NCBI GenBank assembly: GCA_937892155.1
Contig: CALAUG010000047.1
Coordinates: forward strand, 10,520-74,519
Source: an uncultured Bacteroidales bacterium
GTDB taxonomy: Bacteria; Bacteroidota; Bacteroidia; Bacteroidales; UBA1715
DNA: 64,000 nt
Reading direction: 5' to 3'
Numbering within the stretch: the first letter of the stretch is position 1; each line of letters opens with the position of its first letter. The notes under the pieces are model-generated. The model was not told the DNA's origin. It saw nothing but the letters and a program-made list of their open reading frames with translations, and did not search any database. The position numbers and the translations under genes are program-made. Positions 58,701 to 64,000 of this stretch are shown piece after piece.

Positions 58701-61700
58701 GTCAAATGTTTCTTCAGTAGATGTAAAGGTGAAAATTGATAAATATCAAAATGGGCAAACACAAAATCCTCAATTATCATATTTTGACAATATAAAGATT
58801 ACAAAGTTATGTCCACCTGACGTGAGAATTTCAGTTGCTAATGAATGTTTGTCAAATATGACTTTTACAGCTCAGGCCACTGCAATTTCTGGTAATAGTG
58901 TTGCATCATATCAATGGTATAAAAATGGAGTCGCAATTAGTGGAGCAACAAGTTCAACATTTACACCTTCAGTTGTTTATCCTACGGGAACAGTTATTAC
59001 GGTAAAAGTAACTGATGATTTAGGTTTATCTAAAGAATCTAAATCATATACGTATGTGTGTGGTCCAACATTGAGTGACATTACCGCTCCAGCAACTATT
59101 TGTGCTGATGGTGCGTTAACAATTAGTGCACCAACAACAATAGAATCATCTTCTACAATAACTGAACAAGGTTGGGAAATTTGTTCTACTGAAAATGGAA
59201 CTTATACAAAGATTACTGATTTCAATACATTCAAAGCGAGTGTTGGTTCTTCGTATAAAAATTATTACATACGTTACTATGCGATAAATGAAAAAGCAAA
59301 GAGCTATACAAATGCTGTTCAAATTAAGATTTTTGATGCTCCAACTTTCAATCCTACAACACCAAAACAACCAACATCGGTTTGTGACGGTAATGCGTTG
59401 TCTGATTTAGCAAATCCTTCGGTTGCTACATACGGTGCAGCATTGAAGAGTGGTAGCCCTTATTGGGAAATATCTTCGAATGGTTCTACTTATACAACAT
59501 TCAACCCAGCTACAAACTTGAGTTACACAACAAATAATGGAAACTATATTCGTTATGTTGCGGTGAACCAATGTAACGTAAAATCAACAAGTAATCCAAT
59601 TCAGATAGTCGTTGTAGAACCTTCGGTTGAATTGGCATCATTACCAAATAAAAAAGCAGGTTATGAACATATAACAAAAGTTGCAACTCCTTCGGTTACA
59701 ACAAATAAATGTGCTGGTGATGTAACGTATACTTTATCAGGAACTGGTTCAGACCAATTTACAGTTGATGCAAATGGTGTTGTATATACCAAAACAACAA
59801 CTCCAAAAGGAACATACACATTAACATTAACTGCAACAGAAGGTAATGGTAGTAAATCTGATTCAAAAACATTCACGGTTTCAGTTGAAGATTATACTCC
59901 TATTCAAATGGATTGTTTGGGTGATTCACAAAATGTAGGTCCTTGTTTCACAATGTCAGATGTTCAATATACCATTTCGAGTGAGGATTTGGAACAAGAT
60001 GTTGTGTTAGAGTTAGAGGGTACATTAGCGCCATATTTCTCTGTGTCTCCATCGACAATAACGAAAAATACAGAAAACCAAACATTTACATTGTCGCAAA
60101 CAGGTTCATTACCTTTAGGTTCAGGAAGTGTAAAAATTTCTGCTCAATCAGATGGTACAGAATGGACGTCATGTACGTTTAATTTTACTGTTGAGTCTTC
60201 TATTTCTGGGACAATAGATGAACCAACAATGACGACTTCAGATTGGACAGAAAAAGATGCAGATGGAAAAAATTGCGATTTGTCAGGAAAGGCAACATTC
60301 TCAACTTCTATAGATGATATAACATTGCCTGAAAATGAAGAACTTTGTGATGGATATCCAAAATATGGATGGTTCTTGAATGGTGAGTTGGTAGGCTCAT
60401 TATCATCTTCGTATAGTGATTTGGTATTGAATTCTATAGATGGTTCAAACAGCGGTGATTATACGTATCGTGTGTATGTTGGAGAAAATGCGTATGTTGA
60501 ATCTCAGGCATATACATTGTCTTATCCAGTACAAATAAGTCTTGATGACAATAAAACTGAATATTATTGTGCTGATATGGTACATGTTACTGCAACGGAA
60601 GGACTTGCAATGTATTCTTGGTTTAATGGAGATGCACGAGTAAGTACAATAACCAATAATTCAACAGCAATACAATTAGAATGTGGAAAAAATGGCAATA
60701 CTATTTCGGTTGAAGCAAAGGATAATAAAGGTTGTTACTATACAGCAAGTACGCCTATCACAATTAAGTCATTAACTAAATATTATTATTGTGGTTCTGC
60801 AGGTGATGCTTCAGATTTAACAAATTATCAAAATTGGTGTACTACAGAGAACGGAAGTCCTAATAGTTGTACACATCCATCTCAAAATTTTGATGCCGAT
60901 GGTTGTGAATACATTATTAATAAGGATAACGTTGAATTGAAATCATCACAAACTTGGACTGTTGGTGGTGAAGGTACGAAAGTTACTATTGGTGACGGAA
61001 AATGGAATAGTACAATACAAAGTGCGACTAAAGGTTTTAATCGTTATTACGATAATGTACAGTATTATGGCGTTGGTCAAACAGGAAATACAAAAGCTGT
61101 TCCAGAATTGAAAGATTATGTTGCGTCAAGTGATTATCGTGCTTATGCTAAAACATTGAAAATTGCAGGAACAATGAATCTATATGATGGTATAACAATA
61201 GATATAAAAAATGGATCGGAATTAGAAATAGCCACAGATAAGGGTAATCCTACTATAGGAACTTGTTATACGGATGCAATCAAACATAATGGTTATAATC
61301 AGCAAAATAAGGAGTATACGGATCCAATGATTATACCTGGTGCTATTGTGACATATACGGGAGATGGCGCAAAGGCAATTCAAGATGTTGTATATAGTAA
61401 TGTATATATAAATACTTCTGGAGATGTAATTTTCCCGAATGGTACGGTAGAGGTAAAACAAACGTTAAAATATGACCAAACACCAAATAGTGTAAGTACA
61501 ATTGGTAATACAGTGTTATATTCTGGGTCTGTGAATCAAACGATAGAACCTATGCAATATAATAACTTAGATTTAGAAAATGCTACTATTAAAACTATGG
61601 GTGGTGATGTCACTATTGATGGAAAATTAATAGTTGGATCTGGAGCTACACTAAATGGAGGTACAAACAATAATACATTAACATTGACTGGAAGTGGAGA

Positions 61701-64000
61701 TGTTGTAGATTACAATGGAAAATATGATGCAGGAAATTCTACTGTAAAGTATACTAATTCTGGAAGTGCTAATGTGGCAGCATTACATTATTATAATTTG
61801 GATTTAACTGGTGGAGCCCGTGTAATGCCAAAAACAGTTGTTGGTATTGCTGGAACGTTCACACCTTCAAATAATGTTGATGTTACAGGTAATACAATAG
61901 AATTTGATGGTAAAGCTGCTCAAACCTGTCCAGCTTTTAATTTCAATAACTTGGTAATTAATAATACAGCAAGCTCAGAGGCAACCGTTACAATGTCTGG
62001 TAACGTGAATGTTGCAGGTCAGTTAATATTAGAAAAAGGTGTTTTGAAAACGAATGGGAAAGATATAACTATTACAAATTCAGCTGCAAATGCAGTCGGT
62101 GGGGGTACTTCTCAATCATATATCGAAGGTGATTTAATTTGGAAAATTCCTTCAAATTCTGACGGAACAGATGCATCAACACAATATTTATTCCCTTTGG
62201 GTACCTCTGGTAAAGGATATAGTCCATTGATTTTAACAAATTTAAAGACGGGAGCAAATCCTTCCGTAAAAGTTGGCGTATCTGCTGGGTCGTCTTTGTC
62301 TCACGATGCGTCAATTACAAGTATCTCAGAATTAACATGGTCGGTACAAGGAACTAATTATACTTCGGGGGCTGTGTCATTACAAAATGTGGATGATGCA
62401 TATAACATTATAGCGTATACAGATAACAAAAACGATGAGGTCGAATCTATAGGTGGTTCAAAGATAGGTAGTGATTTGTTACGGTCTAATGTGTCTGCAA
62501 ATGGTTATTACACAATAGCAAAGAAAAACTTAAGTAATACTACGTATTATTATGATTGTTCTGATAATGCTACAAAAGATATAACAGATCCTACTAATTG
62601 GTGGACAGAAGAAGAGGGACAAGGAACGCAGGCAACAACCTTTAATCAAGATTATACTACTTGGATAATTTCTTGTGATGCTGAGGTTATAAATGCTGAT
62701 TTAGTAATAACTGGATCTAATGTAATTGTTAAGTTAGAGGATGGTGCAAGTTTGTATTGTGGTGGAAATAAGAACGTCTTATTTTCTGAAGTAAGTCTTT
62801 CTTCGTCTTCTAAACTTGAAGTTGCTGGTGGAGCAGAGTTTTCGGTATTAAATTCTATATCTTTGTCTCCTAATGCTTCTATTGAGAATGAGGGAACGAT
62901 AAATATATACGCACCATCACTTGTATTGAATCCTGATGAAAAAATAAAAAATAAATCAACAGGTACATTTAATATGGTTGGAACAGATTTATCTATATAT
63001 TATGATTATGGAGATCAACCTTCAAAAGGTCCTGTAGGAAGTTTTGTAAACGAAGGGAAAGTTGATATGAAAAATGGTGCCCTATATGTAAATGGTATAG
63101 ATGCTCAATTAAGAAATGTAGCTGGTGCTTCATGGAGCATAGATAATACAAATGCCCCGAATAAAAAAGTTGTCTTTGAAAATGTTGATTTTGAACAAAA
63201 TAATTCAAAAAGAGTGAATCTTGAATGTCAATCATCGTTTAGTGTTAAACATTCTGATGTTGTTATTCATTACACCACTGCTGGTAGTTCAATTGGTATT
63301 GGTGGTGATTTGATTGTTGAGGATGGAAATTTGGAAATAAAACGTTATGCTCAAGGAGGAGGTCAGTTTACTATACGACAAGAATGTGGAACTATGATTG
63401 TGACAGATACTGATAATTCTGGTGATGGTTTGCTAGAATTGATTGGTACGGGAGGATCTTCACTTCGTGTTGCAGGAACTTTATATACTATGGGTATTGT
63501 TACTGAAACCATACAATCAGGTAATCATCTAGAAATTGAAGATGGAGGTTTTGCTTTCATTGGAAACTTGGGAGCAACAATGTCCCAAAATTCTTGGGAA
63601 TATGATATTAATGTAAAAGATGGTGGTACATTATATTATTGTGGTAATAGAACGGCAGGGAAAGACAATGTAGGTAAAAATCAGGGTTATATGTGTTATG
63701 CGTCAAGTTACTATGATAATGGTGCTGATGACCCTATTCATCAAGGAGACTTTACAAGTCCTACACCAGGTACATATCGTGCTTGTTTTGAAAGTATGGA
63801 ATCGTGTCAAGCAGCATTTGATGTTGGCGTTGAGAAGAAAACAGGAACTTTATTGCCAATCGAACTAACAATGTTGCATGCGGTATGTAACGAAAACAAC
63901 GAAGTTGAAATTCGTTGGCAAACTGCTTCCGAAACGAACAACGAATACTTCACAATCCTTCGTTCATTCGATGGTGTTCATTTCGAAGAATTGGATATTG
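55753..64000 (+). CDS. Giant secreted multidomain adhesin-like protein (3' end outside the window)
   Basis: The frame is open from ATG 55753 to the window end, 2,749 residues. The signal region includes KCAILTVVTFLCSVGMSVGQ. Residues ~35-440 hold Cys-paired repeats, two of them of the form KVKFAGDNDWQGFKF/KVHFAGDQDRHGFVF. Ig-like segments follow (PKYEWYNSSNTRL, SYQWYKNGVAISGA), then regularly alternating beta-strand regions typical of autotransporter- or T9SS-type beta-helices (from about 60780, YYYCGSAGDASDLTNYQNW, repeated in similar form near 62545). The last visible residues, LLPIELTMLHAVCNENNEVE and WQTASETNNEYFTILRS, match the pre-sorting module of 52692-53570. Divergent XRE regulator upstream. 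Role probably adhesion or surface layer. Confidence 0.85.
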   Translation, partial: MKLQISKNSILKCAILTVVTFLCSVGMSVGQDAWTVVAKNGQTSGATFVECGGLYVAKVTNAAKSREFYVYKNGNKVSSSSGTLSIDDNGAITYKMLQVGDDGAFKIQNSDNLEINNGTVWVVIKNSDILCLNYDPCGTREIKARSGKTSAGVFKDCNGSLVSEITINNTMSNPDFDIYVGQDRVSGAIYQFGYGSGMSRNTGTKAFHIDGNFTNGDKAWIVFDENFNVSYSATDPCASSSDTYTMIEGQGGNGLIIYKQFEQSPCDNTYIGKVKFAGDNDWQGFKFVKNGSVVSADAVTRAGGIKKGNNDKLYVSSAGTYFIIYNPSTNTISASTTYPCGEEPYVEDPNETRVIEPGEGFTSEAFSRHCDDISFVSKVHFAGDQDRHGFVFKINGANVSANDLESYDGLKFQNGKFYTGSSGDYYILYNPKTHSLSASKTKPVCASVTGTPQITTTSLYYCTTDAQPTLSLVDGSVTIQAISGYPKYEWYNSSNTRLATTTTPEWVATETGTYYCVVKADASTASVHSNSIAITAPTGVTLSSTTQSISGLTYTIGCANVSESVSVTRKSGCAKTNGTITSSLVGSDAGKFSVNQTSNPSTGVYTFGVSNGTITAAGTYTATLRLTSDGAILDIPLSMTVKKPSVTPNSSSLSIENSVGCTSSSKSVNLTTTNLCSSLTSSNITIEGTNASNFSASLSGNTVTVTFNNTTTPGTYKATLKITTPGADDVSIPLTGTVPTPSLTLSKTTMDIMNENEATYKSDVVTITKNNTCEDITYVNSNTTDFRVQRIGSTDEYVITYLNNEYDPDNSENNVATGTVTFKTAKSAGTVLTVNGSVSSCSAAEIATFDFDNQGLGTSNGITLSTPLTQTNDANNATNVYHVSDSKYFGNGESLSGVTSNSIQFKHNTTSEHTVLKISGLDANSGYSISIVGGSNAPYGDQVYTITVGDKSETFYRLQNGGNYTVPEGRDKKEGAREIKSVVSNVSSVDVKVKIDKYQNGQTQNPQLSYFDNIKITKLCPPDVRISVANECLSNMTFTAQATAISGNSVASYQWYKNGVAISGATSSTFTPSVVYPTGTVITVKVTDDLGLSKESKSYTYVCGPTLSDITAPATICADGALTISAPTTIESSSTITEQGWEICSTENGTYTKITDFNTFKASVGSSYKNYYIRYYAINEKAKSYTNAVQIKIFDAPTFNPTTPKQPTSVCDGNALSDLANPSVATYGAALKSGSPYWEISSNGSTYTTFNPATNLSYTTNNGNYIRYVAVNQCNVKSTSNPIQIVVVEPSVELASLPNKKAGYEHITKVATPSVTTNKCAGDVTYTLSGTGSDQFTVDANGVVYTKTTTPKGTYTLTLTATEGNGSKSDSKTFTVSVEDYTPIQMDCLGDSQNVGPCFTMSDVQYTISSEDLEQDVVLELEGTLAPYFSVSPSTITKNTENQTFTLSQTGSLPLGSGSVKISAQSDGTEWTSCTFNFTVESSISGTIDEPTMTTSDWTEKDADGKNCDLSGKATFSTSIDDITLPENEELCDGYPKYGWFLNGELVGSLSSSYSDLVLNSIDGSNSGDYTYRVYVGENAYVESQAYTLSYPVQISLDDNKTEYYCADMVHVTATEGLAMYSWFNGDARVSTITNNSTAIQLECGKNGNTISVEAKDNKGCYYTASTPITIKSLTKYYYCGSAGDASDLTNYQNWCTTENGSPNSCTHPSQNFDADGCEYIINKDNVELKSSQTWTVGGEGTKVTIGDGKWNSTIQSATKGFNRYYDNVQYYGVGQTGNTKAVPELKDYVASSDYRAYAKTLKIAGTMNLYDGITIDIKNGSELEIATDKGNPTIGTCYTDAIKHNGYNQQNKEYTDPMIIPGAIVTYTGDGAKAIQDVVYSNVYINTSGDVIFPNGTVEVKQTLKYDQTPNSVSTIGNTVLYSGSVNQTIEPMQYNNLDLENATIKTMGGDVTIDGKLIVGSGATLNGGTNNNTLTLTGSGDVVDYNGKYDAGNSTVKYTNSGSANVAALHYYNLDLTGGARVMPKTVVGIAGTFTPSNNVDVTGNTIEFDGKAAQTCPAFNFNNLVINNTASSEATVTMSGNVNVAGQLILEKGVLKTNGKDITITNSAANAVGGGTSQSYIEGDLIWKIPSNSDGTDASTQYLFPLGTSGKGYSPLILTNLKTGANPSVKVGVSAGSSLSHDASITSISELTWSVQGTNYTSGAVSLQNVDDAYNIIAYTDNKNDEVESIGGSKIGSDLLRSNVSANGYYTIAKKNLSNTTYYYDCSDNATKDITDPTNWWTEEEGQGTQATTFNQDYTTWIISCDAEVINADLVITGSNVIVKLEDGASLYCGGNKNVLFSEVSLSSSSKLEVAGGAEFSVLNSISLSPNASIENEGTINIYAPSLVLNPDEKIKNKSTGTFNMVGTDLSIYYDYGDQPSKGPVGSFVNEGKVDMKNGALYVNGIDAQLRNVAGASWSIDNTNAPNKKVVFENVDFEQNNSKRVNLECQSSFSVKHSDVVIHYTTAGSSIGIGGDLIVEDGNLEIKRYAQGGGQFTIRQECGTMIVTDTDNSGDGLLELIGTGGSSLRVAGTLYTMGIVTETIQSGNHLEIEDGGFAFIGNLGATMSQNSWEYDINVKDGGTLYYCGNRTAGKDNVGKNQGYMCYASSYYDNGADDPIHQGDFTSPTPGTYRACFESMESCQAAFDVGVEKKTGTLLPIELTMLHAVCNENNEVEIRWQTASETNNEYFTILRSFDGVHFEELDI

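Overview
The window is chromosomal DNA from a Bacteroidetes bacterium, most likely an uncultured member of the Bacteroidales. Four things support this. It is AT-rich. Many genes carry the Bacteroidetes -7 promoter element TAnnTTTG close upstream. Several large secreted proteins end in type IX secretion (T9SS) style C-terminal sorting domains. Family choices such as SEC-C-tagged methionine aminopeptidase, YwqK/MORN-like repeats, BACON, FISUMP and DUF5686 are typical of this phylum. No tRNA, rRNA or CRISPR array was seen. The only RNA gene recognised is a small SRP RNA on the minus strand at about 36.3 kb.

0-27.4 kb is mostly core genome. It starts with a truncated Na/Pi cotransporter, rdgB, a polyprenol-phosphate glycosyltransferase, map and ruvB. 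A small orphan antitoxin-like regulator is wedged behind a duplicated 5' end of ruvB. Next come a YwqK-repeat protein, an exported nitroreductase with a PLDc_N-type membrane peptide, tatD, a GT2 glycosyltransferase, an operon ompH-like/ubiX/SAH-hydrolase-like, and divergent metH. Then follow MlaE/MlaF, a secreted subtilase, a conserved hypothetical and recO. A minus-strand block holds mscS, comF, ribE, a TPR protein, an AtpI-like/AtpZ pair and a bactofilin, and aspS closes the section.

27.4-35 kb is an accessory island. It has a higBA toxin-antitoxin pair, a putative DNA-binding protein divergent from a transmembrane Ser/Thr kinase, decayed remnants of two DUF4143 ATPases on either side of the kinase, and a small XRE regulator with a perfect 16-bp palindrome upstream. 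It continues with an unrecognised 238-aa protein, a BACON lipoprotein, the relic of a glycan-binding domain and a FISUMP-type secreted protein.

35-53.6 kb returns to housekeeping and surface genes: tadA, a Sua5/YciO-type synthase, SRP RNA, a pyridoxamine kinase, a tandem alkaline phosphatase whose first half has lost its catalytic residues, a DUF5686 outer-membrane protein, a propeller lipoprotein, a CotH/lamin-tail T9SS protein, a TPR protein, and polA with apparently inactivated proofreading residues. A small secreted protein follows.

53.6-64 kb is a repeat-rich island. Two families of dispersed, hairpin-forming repeats bracket a two-gene cassette (a 50-aa protein plus a DUF6169 protein). 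Next come an XRE regulator and a giant secreted multidomain protein of more than 2,700 residues that runs off the window end. Its visible C-terminal region resembles the end of the small secreted protein on the other side of the repeat island.
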